From Rhizobium sp. P38BS-XIX (GTDB lineage: Bacteria; Pseudomonadota; Alphaproteobacteria; Rhizobiales; Rhizobiaceae), in contig NZ_JABAIJ010000001.1 in assembly GCF_012641435.1 (NCBI RefSeq), forward strand, positions 744,001 to 808,000: a stretch of DNA of 64,000 bases. The letters are read 5' to 3'. The notes beneath the pieces were generated by a model. The model searched no databases. It saw only the letters and a program-made list of their open reading frames with translations, and was not told where the DNA came from. Position 1 is the stretch's first letter. Each line of letters opens with the position of its first letter. The position numbers and the translations under genes are program-made. Positions 51,403 to 61,656 of the stretch are shown here, one piece after another.

Positions 51403-53076
51403 ATGGGTAGCGCGGCAAGCTTTATCGGGTTCCTGACGAACAACGTCATCACCTTCATTTTTGTGCTGTCGCTGCTCGTTTTCGTGCACGAGATGGGCCA
51501 CTATCTGGTGGGCCGCTGGTCCGGCATTCGCATCATGGCGTTCTCGGTCGGGTTCGGTCCGGAGATTGCCGGATTTACCGATCGTCACGGAACGCGCTGG
51601 AAGCTGTCTCTGATTCCACTTGGCGGTTACGTCCGTTTCTTCGGTGACGAGGACGCCTCCAGCAAGACCGATATCGACCAGCTCTCCGCGATGACGGAAG
51701 AGGAGCGGGCGCAATCCTTTGCCGGCGCCAAGCTGTGGAAAAGGGCGGCGACGGTTGCGGCCGGTCCGATCGCGAACTTCATTCTCGCCATCGCCATCTT
51801 TGCCTTGCTTTTCGGCATATACGGCCGCACGGTCGCCGATCCCGTCGTTGCCATGGTGACGCGCGACGGTGCGGCCGCCGAAGCCGGTATTGAGGCTGGC
51901 GACAGGCTGATGGCTATCGATGGCTCCAAGGTAACGACATTTGACGAAGTGCAGCGCTATGTCGGACTTCGTCCCGGTCGCACGATCACCCTGACTGTCG
52001 AGCGAGACGGCCAGATGCGTGATTTCCCGATCGTTCCGAAGCTGGTCGAAGATACCGATCAGTTCGGCAACAAGATGGAAATGGGCCGTATCGGCATCGC
52101 ACTTGTCGACCCGGTGGTGACCGGCATCGAGCCGGCTGGACCGGCTGCAAAGGCCGGCCTCATGGCTGGAGATCGCCTGATTGCCGTCGATGGCAAGAAT
52201 GTCGGGACTTATTACGACATCGGCCGCTATGTAAGCGAGCATCCCGGCAAGAGCATTGTCCTGACCGTGCAGCGGGCGGGCGCAATGCGCGATTTCACCA
52301 TCGTTGCCAACACGCTGACCGGCACCGACGCATCCGGCAACAAGAAGGATATCGGCAGTATCGGGATTGCGCCGATCGATCCGCTCGTTGCAACGATTGC
52401 GCCCGATAGCCCCGCTGAAGCGGCGGGTCTTCAACTGGGTGACCGGATTCTTTCTGTGGATGGAAATGCAGTCAGCTCGATCGGCGAAGTGCAGCGTTAT
52501 GCGGCCTCCCATGCCGATAAGCCTGTCGTTCTGTCTGTTTCGCACAACGGCGAAACGCGCGAGATCAAGGTGACGCCAAAGAAGTCCGAGGAAATGGATG
52601 TCTTTGGCGCTCGGACGGAAATTGCCACCATCGGCATCACGGACGGCCAGAAGCCGATCAAGCTTCGCTACGAGGCTTATGGGCCGCTTCAGGCGCTGGG
52701 CGAGGGCGTAAAGCAGACCAGCAACATCGTCTCAGGCACCTTCGAATATCTCGGCAATGTCATTGGTGGCTATATGAAAGCCGATCAGCTCGGAGGACCT
52801 ATCCGGGTCGCCCAGCTGTCCGGCCAGATGGCGACTTTAGGCTTCGCCGCAGTGTTGCAGTTTGCAGCCATACTTTCTGTTTCAATAGGGTTATTAAATT
52901 TGATGCCCGTTCCGGTACTTGATGGCGGGCACTTGATGTTCTATGCGATTGAAGCTGTAAGGGGAAAACCTCTGGGTGCGCGTGCGCAGGATATCGCTTT
53001 CCGGATTGGATTTGCGATGGTGCTCTCACTCATGGTGTTTGCGACGTGGAACGATATCAGTTCCAGACTAGGCTAG
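51403..53076 (+). CDS. rseP: RseP-type site-2 zinc metalloprotease with three tandem PDZ domains
   Basis: 557 residues; usual rhizobial RseP is about 375 and E. coli RseP 450. The zinc site HEMGH is at 29-33 in the first membrane helix, the second catalytic motif NLMPVPVLDGG at 499-509. Between them lie three PDZ modules at about 148-237, 238-327 and 328-414. Equivalent landmarks (AGDRL, AGDRL, LGDRI) fall at 165, 255 and 345, an exact 90-residue period. RseP cleaves anti-sigma factors and signal peptides in the membrane; PDZ domains gate access. The start ATG follows CAGGA. Confidence 0.95.
   Translation: MGSAASFIGFLTNNVITFIFVLSLLVFVHEMGHYLVGRWSGIRIMAFSVGFGPEIAGFTDRHGTRWKLSLIPLGGYVRFFGDEDASSKTDIDQLSAMTEEERAQSFAGAKLWKRAATVAAGPIANFILAIAIFALLFGIYGRTVADPVVAMVTRDGAAAEAGIEAGDRLMAIDGSKVTTFDEVQRYVGLRPGRTITLTVERDGQMRDFPIVPKLVEDTDQFGNKMEMGRIGIALVDPVVTGIEPAGPAAKAGLMAGDRLIAVDGKNVGTYYDIGRYVSEHPGKSIVLTVQRAGAMRDFTIVANTLTGTDASGNKKDIGSIGIAPIDPLVATIAPDSPAEAAGLQLGDRILSVDGNAVSSIGEVQRYAASHADKPVVLSVSHNGETREIKVTPKKSEEMDVFGARTEIATIGITDGQKPIKLRYEAYGPLQALGEGVKQTSNIVSGTFEYLGNVIGGYMKADQLGGPIRVAQLSGQMATLGFAAVLQFAAILSVSIGLLNLMPVPVLDGGHLMFYAIEAVRGKPLGARAQDIAFRIGFAMVLSLMVFATWNDISSRLG
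51844..52644 (+). repeat. Three tandem 270-bp PDZ-coding modules inside rseP
   Basis: Each module encodes the pattern of a hydrophobic strand, (P)AAEAGI-AGDRL-AIDG, a helix ending QRY or GRY, GR-ITLTV-R-G-MRDF and an IGIA-like tail. The protein repeats are clear, while the DNA has diverged, so the amplification is not recent. Confidence 0.85.
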
Positions 53077-53277
53077 CGGAGTAAGACGAGAGGAAAATTA
53101 CGATTTATTTACGATGTTTCAAAGCTGTAGTGGCGAATGGGTCACGCTTTGAAATGAAGTAAACGGAAATTAACTTGCTCCCTTGTTTGTATGTCAAAAG
53201 CGGGTAAAACGACACACGTGGCCGGAATCGGGTTCGCTCGGGGCTGGGGACGACTGAAAAAAAGGTAAGAAGTGAAA

Positions 53278-55611
53278 ATGAAGGCTGGTTCAAGATTATT
53301 GAACGCAGTGTCGGCGGTAGCGCTGTCTGCTGGTGTTGTTGCGTCGGGCGCTGGTGTTATCACCCTTGCCTCTGCCTCAGTTGCGGAAGCGGCTGTTATT
53401 CAGCGAGTTGATGTCCGGGGTGCTGAGCGCATTGGTGCGACGGCCGTACGTGACAACATCTCGATCAAGCCCGGCAAGAGCTTCTCTCCCGCCGATATCG
53501 ATGCTTCCGTGAAGCAGCTTTATGCAACCGGATACTTCTCCGATGTGCATATCACTGTCTCCGGCAGCTCGCTCGTCATTTCGGTCAAGGAAAACCAGCT
53601 GATCAATGCTGTGGTTTTCAACGGCAACCGTAAGATCAAGGACGACAAGCTCGAGGGTATCGTTCAGACCCACGCTGCCGGCCCTTACAACGAAGCCACC
53701 GTTCAGGCCGACATCAAAACCATCAAGGATGCGTATGCTTCCATCGGTCGTAACGATGTTCAGGTGACCACGCAGACCGCTGTGGTCGGGCAGGGCCGTC
53801 TCAATGTGGCCTTCGTCATCAATGAAGGCGATCGCACGAAGATCGACAAGATCAACTTCTCGGGCAACCAGGCCTACGGCAGCGGACGTCTCGCTTCGGT
53901 GATCAGCACCAAGAAGAGCAACTTCCTGTCGTTCCTGACCCGTAAGGACGTCTACAGCCCGGATAAGCAGCAGGCCGACCAGGATGCCCTGCGTCAGTTC
54001 TACTACAATCACGGCTATGCTGACTTCCGCATCGTCAGCGCCGACGCGACGCTGAACGAGCAGAACAACGAATACACGCTGAACTTCAACGTTGATGAAG
54101 GTCCGCGCTACACCTACGGCGATATCAATGTTGTATCGACAGTCGATGGCGTCAATGCCGACGAACTGAAGGGTCTCGTCATCACCCATAAGGGCGATGT
54201 CTACAGCGCCAAGGACATTCAGACCTCGATCGAGAACATTTCCAAGCGCGTTGCATCGGCAGGCTATCCGTTTGCTCGCATCACGCCGCGCGGCAATCGT
54301 GACCTGAGCGGCCACACGATCGGTATCGAATATCTGGTTGACCAGGGCGAGCGCGCCTATGTCGAGCGTATCGAAATCCGCGGCAACACCCGCACGCGCG
54401 ATTACGTTATCCGCCGCGAGTTCGATCTGAACGAAGGCGATGCGTTCAACCAGGAAATGATCACCCGTGCGAAGCGTCGTCTCGACGCCCTCGGTTACTT
54501 CACGAAGGTTGACATCTCCACGGCACAGGGCAGCGCTCCGGACCGTGTCGTTGTTATCGTCAACGTCGAAGATCAGCCGACCGGCTCGTTCGGTATCGGC
54601 GCGGGCTACGCCGTCGGCAACAACGGTGGTCTGCTGCTCGAAGCTTCGGTTGAAGAAAAGAACTTCCTTGGCCGTGGTCAGTACATCCGTATCGCGGCTG
54701 GTGCCGGTACGGAAGGCAACCGTACGTACAACATCTCGTTCACCGAGCCTTACTTCCTCGGCTACCGTCTGGCTGCTGGTTTCGATATCTTCAAGAACCA
54801 GACGTCGAGCGACGATTACTACGACTATTCGGAAGAAGGCTTCTCGCTGCGCGTAACCGCGCCGATCACCGAGAATCTGGCGACGACGCTGCGCTATAAC
54901 TACAAGCGCCTGACCTACGATGGCACGAACGATTGGCAGGATAACCTTTCCAATCCGTACCTGAACCTCGTTGAGAACGGTCCTTGGGTTCAGTCGACGA
55001 TTTCGCAGACCTTCACCTACAACACGCTGGATGACCAAAATCTTCCGCGTGAAGGCATCATCGCCAAGTTCACGCATGAATATGCTGGTCTCGGCGGCGA
55101 CTCCGACTTCTACAAGCTGAGCGGCAAGGCTCGTTACTACAAGATGATCAGCGACGAAGCCGATATCATCGGTTCGTTTACGGTCGGCGCTGGCTACGTC
55201 ATGGCGACGGACAAGAAGCTCAACGTCTTCGACCAGTTTACGCTCGGTGGCCGTGAAATTCGCGGCTTCGAGAATGCTGGTATCGGCCCGCGCTCGTCCA
55301 ACGGCGATCCGCTTGGTGGTACGACTTACTTCACGGCTTCTGCTGAAGCGAGCATGCCGATGCCGGGCGTTCCCCAGGATATCGGCCTGCGCATTGCAGC
55401 CTTCGCTGATGCTGGTACGCTCTACGGCAACAAGGCGAACCTGTTCGGTGACATCCTGCACAACGACAGCTCGATCCGCGCTTCGCTTGGTGCAGGCTTG
55501 ATCTGGTCGTCACCGTTCGGCGTCATCCGTGTTGACTATGCTGTGCCGGTTCTCAAGGAAGACTACGACAAGGTTGAGAACTTCCGGTTTGGCATCGCCA
55601 ACCAGTTCTGA
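53278..55611 (+). CDS. bamA: Outer membrane protein assembly factor BamA
   Basis: 777 residues. A signal peptide ends near SVAEA/AV; five POTRA domains follow (starting VIQRVDVRGAERIGATAVRDNI), then the Omp85 beta-barrel with the conserved VRGF-type motif as EIRGFENAGIGPRSSNGDPLGG and a C-terminal strand FRFGIANQF ending in Phe. It inserts barrels in the outer membrane. The start could also be the GTG two codons earlier, which has AAGG 6 bases before it. rseP lies 200 bases upstream, so bamA may have its own promoter. Confidence 0.97.
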   Translation: MKAGSRLLNAVSAVALSAGVVASGAGVITLASASVAEAAVIQRVDVRGAERIGATAVRDNISIKPGKSFSPADIDASVKQLYATGYFSDVHITVSGSSLVISVKENQLINAVVFNGNRKIKDDKLEGIVQTHAAGPYNEATVQADIKTIKDAYASIGRNDVQVTTQTAVVGQGRLNVAFVINEGDRTKIDKINFSGNQAYGSGRLASVISTKKSNFLSFLTRKDVYSPDKQQADQDALRQFYYNHGYADFRIVSADATLNEQNNEYTLNFNVDEGPRYTYGDINVVSTVDGVNADELKGLVITHKGDVYSAKDIQTSIENISKRVASAGYPFARITPRGNRDLSGHTIGIEYLVDQGERAYVERIEIRGNTRTRDYVIRREFDLNEGDAFNQEMITRAKRRLDALGYFTKVDISTAQGSAPDRVVVIVNVEDQPTGSFGIGAGYAVGNNGGLLLEASVEEKNFLGRGQYIRIAAGAGTEGNRTYNISFTEPYFLGYRLAAGFDIFKNQTSSDDYYDYSEEGFSLRVTAPITENLATTLRYNYKRLTYDGTNDWQDNLSNPYLNLVENGPWVQSTISQTFTYNTLDDQNLPREGIIAKFTHEYAGLGGDSDFYKLSGKARYYKMISDEADIIGSFTVGAGYVMATDKKLNVFDQFTLGGREIRGFENAGIGPRSSNGDPLGGTTYFTASAEASMPMPGVPQDIGLRIAAFADAGTLYGNKANLFGDILHNDSSIRASLGAGLIWSSPFGVIRVDYAVPVLKEDYDKVENFRFGIANQF

Positions 55612-55662
55612 TATCGGCAGTCCAGAACTGCGGGCTTGAACACCGTTCTGGAGCTGGTGCTT

Positions 55663-56730
55663 ATGGAACATACACGTTTTTTCCCGCTCCATGGTGGAGT
55701 AAGCCTAGGTCAACTGGCTGAACATCTTGGGGCGGAACTGGCTGATGCGGCCTCTTCGGAGGTCGCCATCAAGTCTATCGCTCCTGTCTATCGGGCAGGC
55801 GAAGGCGATATCTGTTATATCCTTTCCCGGAAGAATCGCGCTGAGCTCGAGACCTGCAAGGCCTCGGCGATTATTTGCCTGCCAGCGCTGAAATCCTTCA
55901 TTCCCGCGCATATACCGGTTCTTCTGTCGAAGAAGCCGCATACGGATTTCGCGATTGTTGGTTGCTTGCTCCATCCAGAAGCAACGCAGCCGGTTGCGTT
56001 CACGTCGAGTCCCGCGGTTATTTCGCCGACCGCCGTCATCGATCCCGCTGCACGGCTGGAAGCCAACGTTGGTGTCGAGCCGGGTGCGGTCATCGGCGCA
56101 GGTGCGGAGATCGGCGAGGGAACACGTGTCGGCGCCAACGCGCTGATCGGTCCAGGCGTAAAGATCGGTCGCAACTGCAATATCGGTGGTGGTGCGAGTG
56201 TGCTCTGCGCCTATCTCGGTAACGGGGTTATTGTCCACAATGGCGCGCGCATCGGCCAGGATGGTTTCGGCTATGCGCCGGGTCCTCGCGGCATGGTGAA
56301 GATCGTCCAGATCGGACGCGTCATCATCCAGGATAATGTCGAGATCGGTGCCAATACGACGATCGATCGCGGCACGATGGATGACACCGTGATTGGTGAA
56401 GGCACGAAGATCGACAATCAGGTTCAGATCGGACATAACGTCCGTATCGGTCGCCATTGTGCAATCGTCAGCCAGGTTGGAATTGCCGGTAGCACGGTGA
56501 TTGGCGACGGTGTGCAGATCGGTGGTCAGGCGGGATTGAACGGCCATATCCATATCGGTGATGGCGTGCAGATCGGTGCCAAGAGCGGTGTTATGAACAG
56601 CATTCCGGCGGGCGAGCGTTATGCTGGTCTTCCAGCGCGCCCCCTGTGGGATTTTCTAAGGGAATCGGCGGAGATCGCAAAGCGGTCAGGAGCCAGAGAA
56701 AAGAAAGACGGGAGTGCGGAGCATGACTGA
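55663..56730 (+). CDS. lpxD: UDP-3-O-acylglucosamine N-acyltransferase
   Basis: 355 residues: N-terminal uridine-binding domain, then a long left-handed beta-helix of hexapeptide repeats with the catalytic His in [10 protein letters not shown] and the QDGFGYAPG loop. Third step of lipid A synthesis. GGAG is 9 bases before the ATG. Its last codons overlap the fabZ start. Confidence 0.96.
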   Translation: MEHTRFFPLHGGVSLGQLAEHLGAELADAASSEVAIKSIAPVYRAGEGDICYILSRKNRAELETCKASAIICLPALKSFIPAHIPVLLSKKPHTDFAIVGCLLHPEATQPVAFTSSPAVISPTAVIDPAARLEANVGVEPGAVIGAGAEIGEGTRVGANALIGPGVKIGRNCNIGGGASVLCAYLGNGVIVHNGARIGQDGFGYAPGPRGMVKIVQIGRVIIQDNVEIGANTTIDRGTMDDTVIGEGTKIDNQVQIGHNVRIGRHCAIVSQVGIAGSTVIGDGVQIGGQAGLNGHIHIGDGVQIGAKSGVMNSIPAGERYAGLPARPLWDFLRESAEIAKRSGAREKKDGSAEHD

Positions 56731-57196
56731 GGAAACCAAGACGTCGTTGTCGTCGGCCGACGTTCTGGAAATAATGAAGCTTTTGCCGCATCGCTATCCG
56801 TTTCTGATGGTCGACAAGATCATCGAGATCGATAGCGACAATTCCGCAATCGGCATCAAGAACGTCACGGCGAACGAGCCGCAATTCACCGGGCATTTCC
56901 CGGAATCGCCGATTATGCCGGGCGTGCTGCTCATCGAAGGTATGGCGCAGACAGCCGGCGCGATCTGCGCGCGCAAGGACGGGATTGGCGGCAACCTCGT
57001 TTATTTCATGACGATCGACAATGCCCGCTTCCGCAAGCCGGTGGTTCCGGGCGACCGCGTCGAGTTCCACGTCGTCAAGCAGAAGCAGCGTGGCACGATC
57101 TGGAAATTCCACTGCGATGCCAAGGTCGATGGTTCTCTGGTCGCTGAAGCCGATATCGGCGCGATGATCGTGAGGAAGGATCAGAAAGAGGCATGA
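56723..57196 (+). CDS. fabZ: 3-hydroxyacyl-[acyl-carrier-protein] dehydratase
   Basis: 157 residues of the hotdog fold. [17 protein letters not shown], the catalytic His in [23 protein letters not shown] with its Glu, and [14 protein letters not shown] [13 protein letters not shown] are canonical. It dehydrates acyl-ACP for fatty acid and, indirectly, lipid A supply. The ATG overlaps lpxD by 8 bases and has GGGAG at a good distance; a GTG at 56714 is open but less well placed. Its TGA overlaps lpxA (ATGA). Confidence 0.96.
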   Translation: MTEETKTSLSSADVLEIMKLLPHRYPFLMVDKIIEIDSDNSAIGIKNVTANEPQFTGHFPESPIMPGVLLIEGMAQTAGAICARKDGIGGNLVYFMTIDNARFRKPVVPGDRVEFHVVKQKQRGTIWKFHCDAKVDGSLVAEADIGAMIVRKDQKEA

Positions 57197-58008
57197 GCAG
57201 CATCGCAAAAAGCGCGAGCATTCATAAGTTCGCGGTCGTTGAGGATGGTGCCGTCATCGGCGAGAATGTCGTGGTCGGACCGTTCTGCCACGTCGGCCCC
57301 AAGGTCGTGCTGCATGACAATGTTCATCTGTTGACGCATGCGGTCGTGACCGGCCGGACGACGATCGGCAAGGGAACGAAGATATTTCCTATGGCGATTG
57401 TCGGAGGCGATCCGCAGAGTGTTCATCACGGCGGAGAAGAGACGACGCTGGATGTCGGTGAGAACTGCACCATCCGCGAAGGCGTAACGATCAATACCGG
57501 TACTGCCGACTACGGCGGCAAGACAATTGTCGGCAACAACAATCTCTTCCTTGCCAATTCCCATGTCGCCCATGATTGCCGCGTCGGCAATAACGTCATC
57601 ATGTCGAACAACGTGATGCTGGCGGGACATGTGATCGTTGAGGATCGCGCCATTCTCGGCGGCGGCTGTGCCGTTCATCAGTTTACCCGCATCGGCCGGC
57701 AGGCGTTCATCGGCGGCCTTTCCGCTGCGAGCTATGATGTCATCCCTTATGGCATGCTCAATGGCAATCCGGGTGTGCTCTCGGGCCTCAATATTGTCGG
57801 CATGTCGCGTGCAGGTATTGACCGCGCCGTCATTCACCGCGTTCGCCGCGCCTACAAGACGATCTTTGAAGGCGATGGTTCGATCCGGGATAACGCCGCT
57901 GCTATCCGGGATGAATATGCGGATTGCAAGGAAGTGATCGAAATCCTTGATTTCATTGCTGCCGATAGCGATCGTGCGCTGTCGTCACCCAATCGCGGCA
58001 AGAGCTGA
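57193..58008 (+). CDS. lpxA: Acyl-[ACP]-UDP-N-acetylglucosamine O-acyltransferase
   Basis: 271 residues, a beta-helix enzyme. [59 protein letters not shown] with the catalytic His, and [20 protein letters not shown] are characteristic, with a C-terminal helical domain. First step of lipid A synthesis. Overlaps fabZ by 4 bases and lpxI follows after 1. Confidence 0.97.
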   Translation: MSSIAKSASIHKFAVVEDGAVIGENVVVGPFCHVGPKVVLHDNVHLLTHAVVTGRTTIGKGTKIFPMAIVGGDPQSVHHGGEETTLDVGENCTIREGVTINTGTADYGGKTIVGNNNLFLANSHVAHDCRVGNNVIMSNNVMLAGHVIVEDRAILGGGCAVHQFTRIGRQAFIGGLSAASYDVIPYGMLNGNPGVLSGLNIVGMSRAGIDRAVIHRVRRAYKTIFEGDGSIRDNAAAIRDEYADCKEVIEILDFIAADSDRALSSPNRGKS

Positions 58009-58009
58009 C

Positions 58010-58891
58010 GTGGTCTCCAGCGGCCAGGATGGCAGAGGCAGACTGGCGATTATCGCAGGCAGTGGGCTGCTACCCGTTTATGTCGCCGATGCTGCCCGCG
58101 ACGCCGGTGAAAATCCTGTTATTATCGCTTTGACTGATGAAGCCGACCGTGATTGGTCGGCTTTCGATCATGCCAATCTTGGCGTCGGTAACTTCGCCGG
58201 TCTCGAGGCCATGTTCCGCAAACACGGCGTTGATCGCGTCGTCATGTCCGGCGGCGTAGCGCGTCGGCCCTCGTGGCGCCAGGTGCATCCGACATGGCGC
58301 GTGATCCGCGAGCTGCCCTCGACCATCCGCACACTCTTATCCGGCGGCGACAATGCCGTTCTGCAAATGGTCATCCGATTGATCGAAGCAGGCGGTGTCC
58401 GAGTTGTTGGTGCCCATGAGATCGCGCCTGATCTGTTGGCGACGACGGGCCCGCTCGGAAAATTCTCGCCATCGGATGAGGATCTGCGCGATATTGCCCA
58501 GGGCGCCAAGGCGGCCGATGCGCTGGGGCTGCTTGATGTCGGGCAGGGCTCGGTGAGCGTCGGTGGTCGCGTCGTCGCTCTCGAAGGGGCTGAAGGCACG
58601 GACAAGATGATTGAGCGAGTAGCCGAGTTGCGTGCGGCCGGCCGCATCTCCACGCGTCGACGCGGCGTGCTGGTCAAGCTTTGCAAGCCACAACAGGATG
58701 TCCGGGCCGATCTGCCCTCGATCGGTGTTTCGACGGTCTTGAATGCGAAGAAGGCCGGCCTCGCCGGTGTCGCCATAGAGGCGGGCAGGGCGCTGGTTCT
58801 CGATCGCGATGCCGTCATTGCCGCCGCGGATGAGGCAGAAATCTTCGTCTGCGGGATTGATCGCGGCCTCAGCGCGGAGGGTTTCATGTGA
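58010..58891 (+). CDS. lpxI: UDP-2,3-diacylglucosamine pyrophosphatase LpxI
   Basis: 293 residues of the LpxI/DUF1009 family, which replaces LpxH in alphaproteobacteria. GRLAIIAGSGLLPVYVADAAR at the N-terminus, DRVVMSGGVARRPSW, and the C-terminal ...VGVSTVLNAKKAGLAGVAIEAGRALVLDRD-type block mark it. The start is GTG 1 base after the lpxA stop, with AAGAG before it; a longer frame from 57947 would overlap lpxA by 62 bases. It overlaps lpxB by 4 bases. Confidence 0.93.
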   Translation: MVSSGQDGRGRLAIIAGSGLLPVYVADAARDAGENPVIIALTDEADRDWSAFDHANLGVGNFAGLEAMFRKHGVDRVVMSGGVARRPSWRQVHPTWRVIRELPSTIRTLLSGGDNAVLQMVIRLIEAGGVRVVGAHEIAPDLLATTGPLGKFSPSDEDLRDIAQGAKAADALGLLDVGQGSVSVGGRVVALEGAEGTDKMIERVAELRAAGRISTRRRGVLVKLCKPQQDVRADLPSIGVSTVLNAKKAGLAGVAIEAGRALVLDRDAVIAAADEAEIFVCGIDRGLSAEGFM

Positions 58892-60060
58892 GTGCCGCTG
58901 CTTTGAAGCTCGCTGTCGTGGCCGGTGAAGTGTCTGGCGATCTTCTGGGCGGCGACTTGGTGGCCGCGCTGAAGCGTCGCTACGAAGGCCCTGTGGAACT
59001 GGTGGGTGTCGGCGGCGAAGCATTGGAAGCTCAAGGCCTGCAGTCGCTTTTCGATTATTCCGAACTCTCGATCATGGGGTTCATTCAGGTCATCAAGCGT
59101 CTGCCGAAACTGCTCGCGCGCATCCGGCAGACGGCCGAAGCGATCATTGCTGCCAAGCCGGATGTGCTGCTCATCATCGATAGCCCCGATTTCACGCATC
59201 GTGTCGCAAAGCGGGTGCGCAAGGCGCTACCTGACGTTCCGATCGTCGATTATGTCTGCCCGAGCGTCTGGGCATGGAAGGAATATCGCGCGCAGAAGAT
59301 GCTCGCCTATGTCGACCACGTCCTTGCCGTCTTGCCGTTCGAGCCAGCGGCAATGGAGCGTCTGGGCGGCCCGGCCACAACCTATGTCGGCCACCGACTG
59401 ACCGTCGATGCAGATCTGCTCGAGACGCGCCGCCAGCGTGCAGCGCGCGGGCTCGATACACAGAAGACGATCCTGTTGTTGCCAGGATCGCGTGCATCGG
59501 AGATACGGCAGCTGCTTCCGGTTTTTGAGCAGGCTACCAATGAACTTAGTCGGCGAAATAAAGATATCCGTTTCCTGCTGCCAACCGTACCGCGGCAGGA
59601 GGCCTTGGTGCGCTCTCTCGTTGCCAACTGGCAGGTGAAGCCGGATATCGTCGTCGGGCAAGCGGCCAAATGGAGCGCTTTCGCTCAGGGAGAGGCCGCG
59701 ATGGCGGCGTCCGGCACCGTGATCCTTGAACTGGGTCTTGTGGGCGTTCCCGTCGTCTCGACCTATAAGACGGAGTGGCTGGCGAAGTTCGTGCTGTCGC
59801 GCATCAAGATATGGACGGCGGCCTTGCCGAACCTGATTGCCGATTACGCTGTGCTGCCCGAACTCATCAACGACGTTCTGAGGCCGGGAATGCTGGCGCG
59901 CTATATGGAGCGTCTGTCGAATGAGACTCCGGAACGTGCGGCCATGCTTGCCGGCTACGATCTGGTCTGGGAGCGAATGCAGACCGAAGAGCCGCCTGGC
60001 GACAAGGCGGCGCAGATTGTTCTGGACGTTTTAGCCCATAAAAAAACCGGTCATCTCTGA
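58888..60060 (+). CDS. lpxB: Lipid-A-disaccharide synthase
   Basis: 390 residues of glycosyltransferase family 19. VAGEVSGDLLGGDLVAAL is the N-terminal motif, LLPGSRASEIRQLLP the UDP-site loop, and AASGTVILELGLVGVPVVSTYKT follows. It joins the two monosaccharide halves of lipid A. The start is GTG inside the lpxI stop (GTGA) with GGAGG upstream. Its last six codons form the left arm of the terminator. Confidence 0.96.
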   Translation: MSAAALKLAVVAGEVSGDLLGGDLVAALKRRYEGPVELVGVGGEALEAQGLQSLFDYSELSIMGFIQVIKRLPKLLARIRQTAEAIIAAKPDVLLIIDSPDFTHRVAKRVRKALPDVPIVDYVCPSVWAWKEYRAQKMLAYVDHVLAVLPFEPAAMERLGGPATTYVGHRLTVDADLLETRRQRAARGLDTQKTILLLPGSRASEIRQLLPVFEQATNELSRRNKDIRFLLPTVPRQEALVRSLVANWQVKPDIVVGQAAKWSAFAQGEAAMAASGTVILELGLVGVPVVSTYKTEWLAKFVLSRIKIWTAALPNLIADYAVLPELINDVLRPGMLARYMERLSNETPERAAMLAGYDLVWERMQTEEPPGDKAAQIVLDVLAHKKTGHL

Positions 60061-60070
60061 CCGGTTTTTT
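60041..60070. terminator. Bidirectional terminator between convergent lpxB and gltA
   Basis: AAAAAACCGGTCA and TGACCGGTTTTTT pair perfectly over loop TCTC: a 13-bp stem with A and T tracts on both strands, so it works for both genes. The left arm is coding sequence of lpxB (KKTGHL and stop). Confidence 0.9.
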
Positions 60071-60086
60071 GTTTCAGGTCCAAAGC

Positions 60087-61376
60087 TTAGCGCTTGGAAA
60101 CAGGCACGTATTCGCGCAGCGGAGCGCCCGTGTAGAGCTGGCGCGGACGGCCGATGCGCTGATGCGGATCCTCGATCATTTCGTTCCACTGAGCGATCCA
60201 GCCGACGGTGCGGGCAAGAGCGAACAGAACGGTGAACATGGTCGTGGGGAAGCCGAGAGCCTTCAGCGTGATACCCGAGTAGAAGTCGACGTTCGGGTAA
60301 AGCTTCTTCTCGATGAAGTACTCGTCGGTCAGAGCGATACGCTCGAGTTCGATCGCGATGTCGAGCAGCGGATCGTCCTTGATGCCGAGTTCGCCGAGAA
60401 CTTCGTGCGCGGTCTTCTGCATGATCTTGGCGCGCGGATCGTAGTTCTTGTAGACGCGGTGGCCAAAGCCCATCAGGCGGAACGGATCGTTCTTGTCCTT
60501 GGCGCGAGCGATGAATTCCGGAATGCGATCGACGGTGCCGATCTCGTTCAGCATGTTCAGCGCGGCTTCGTTGGCGCCGCCGTGAGCCGGACCCCAGAGG
60601 CAGGCGATGCCAGCAGCGATACAGGCGAACGGGTTGGCGCCGGAGGAGCCAGCCAGACGAACCGTAGAGGTCGAGGCGTTCTGCTCGTGATCTGCGTGCA
60701 GGATGAAGATGCGGTCCATGGCGCGGGCGAGCACCGGATTGACGACATATTCTTCGCAGGGAACGGCAAAGCACATGCGCAGGAAGTTCGACGCATAGTC
60801 GAGATCGTTCTTCGGATACACAAAGGGCTGGCCGATATGGTATTTGTAAGCCATGGCGGCAAGCGTCGGCATCTTCGCGATCATGCGCAGGCTAGCGACC
60901 ATGCGCTGGTGCGGATCGGTGATATCCGTGGAGTCGTGATAGAAGGCAGAGAGCGCGCCAACGCAGCCGCACATGACGGCCATCGGATGCGCGTCGCGGC
61001 GGAAGCCGGTGAAGAAGCGCGACATCTGCTCGTGCACCATCGTGTGATGGGTGACGCGATGATCGAAGTCCTTCTTCTGTGCTGCCGTCGGCAGTTCGCC
61101 GTAGAGAAGGAGGTAGCAGACTTCGAGGAAATCGCCGTGTTCAGCCAACTGGTCGATCGGATAACCGCGATGCAGCAGAACGCCTTCGTCGCCATCGATA
61201 TAGGTAATGCTGGACTCGCACGACGCGGTGGAGGTGAAGCCAGGATCGTAAGTGAAAGTGGAGGTGTTCTTATAAAGGGCACCAATATCAATGACACTTG
61301 GGCCGATGGTTCCGGTCTTCACCGGCAAGTCCACCGTCTTTTCACCCCAAGTTAGTTTCGCGCTTTGTTCCGTCAT
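60087..61376 (-). CDS. gltA: Citrate synthase
   Basis: 429 residues, type II (hexameric, NADH-sensitive class). Active-site segments are the His in [12 protein letters not shown], the His in [15 protein letters not shown] and the Asp in [17 protein letters not shown]-like [15 protein letters not shown] is also seen. First step of the citric acid cycle. GGAGG precedes the ATG. A candidate promoter CTTGGC-N16-TATAGC and an inverted repeat lie upstream. Confidence 0.98.
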   Translation of the reverse strand: MTEQSAKLTWGEKTVDLPVKTGTIGPSVIDIGALYKNTSTFTYDPGFTSTASCESSITYIDGDEGVLLHRGYPIDQLAEHGDFLEVCYLLLYGELPTAAQKKDFDHRVTHHTMVHEQMSRFFTGFRRDAHPMAVMCGCVGALSAFYHDSTDITDPHQRMVASLRMIAKMPTLAAMAYKYHIGQPFVYPKNDLDYASNFLRMCFAVPCEEYVVNPVLARAMDRIFILHADHEQNASTSTVRLAGSSGANPFACIAAGIACLWGPAHGGANEAALNMLNEIGTVDRIPEFIARAKDKNDPFRLMGFGHRVYKNYDPRAKIMQKTAHEVLGELGIKDDPLLDIAIELERIALTDEYFIEKKLYPNVDFYSGITLKALGFPTTMFTVLFALARTVGWIAQWNEMIEDPHQRIGRPRQLYTGAPLREYVPVSKR

Positions 61377-61391
61377 GCTGATCCTCCAAGA

Positions 61392-61424
61392 TTTGGCGGG
61401 ATTGACGCCATAAAAAGCGCCAAA
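61392..61424. promoter_or_regulatory. Inverted repeat upstream of gltA, possible operator
   Basis: TTTGGCG (61392-61398) and CGCCAAA (61418-61424) are perfect inverted arms; a further CGCCA (61406-61410) pairs with TGGCG inside. They lie 16 to 48 bases before the gltA start. A like motif occurs between aapJ and metC. Confidence 0.35.
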
Positions 61425-61656
61425 AGGTTAAGCGACTACCGACTAGCTATATGATCCAGAGCCTAATGCCAAGTTATCCTAACGCCGAATTGTGCATTGC
61501 AGTATCAACTTTTGGGCACTGCACTACGGTGATACCGTTCATCATGCCTCTATATTCGCTTTATTTAACTCCCGTACGGCGGATTTTGGTTGAAATCACT
61601 GAATGGTGACGGCAAAAATCGCGCTTAAGCTGTGGTTTTGCGTGGGGTAGGCGGGG

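Noticed and set aside
53377..55461. 694-codon open frame antisense to bamA
   Set aside because: It mirrors the strongly biased codons of bamA, has no ribosome site or recognisable domain and no family motif; bamA is beyond doubt.
60069..61355. 428-codon frame opposite gltA
   Set aside because: Citrate synthase is certain on the minus strand; the other product has no recognisable family.
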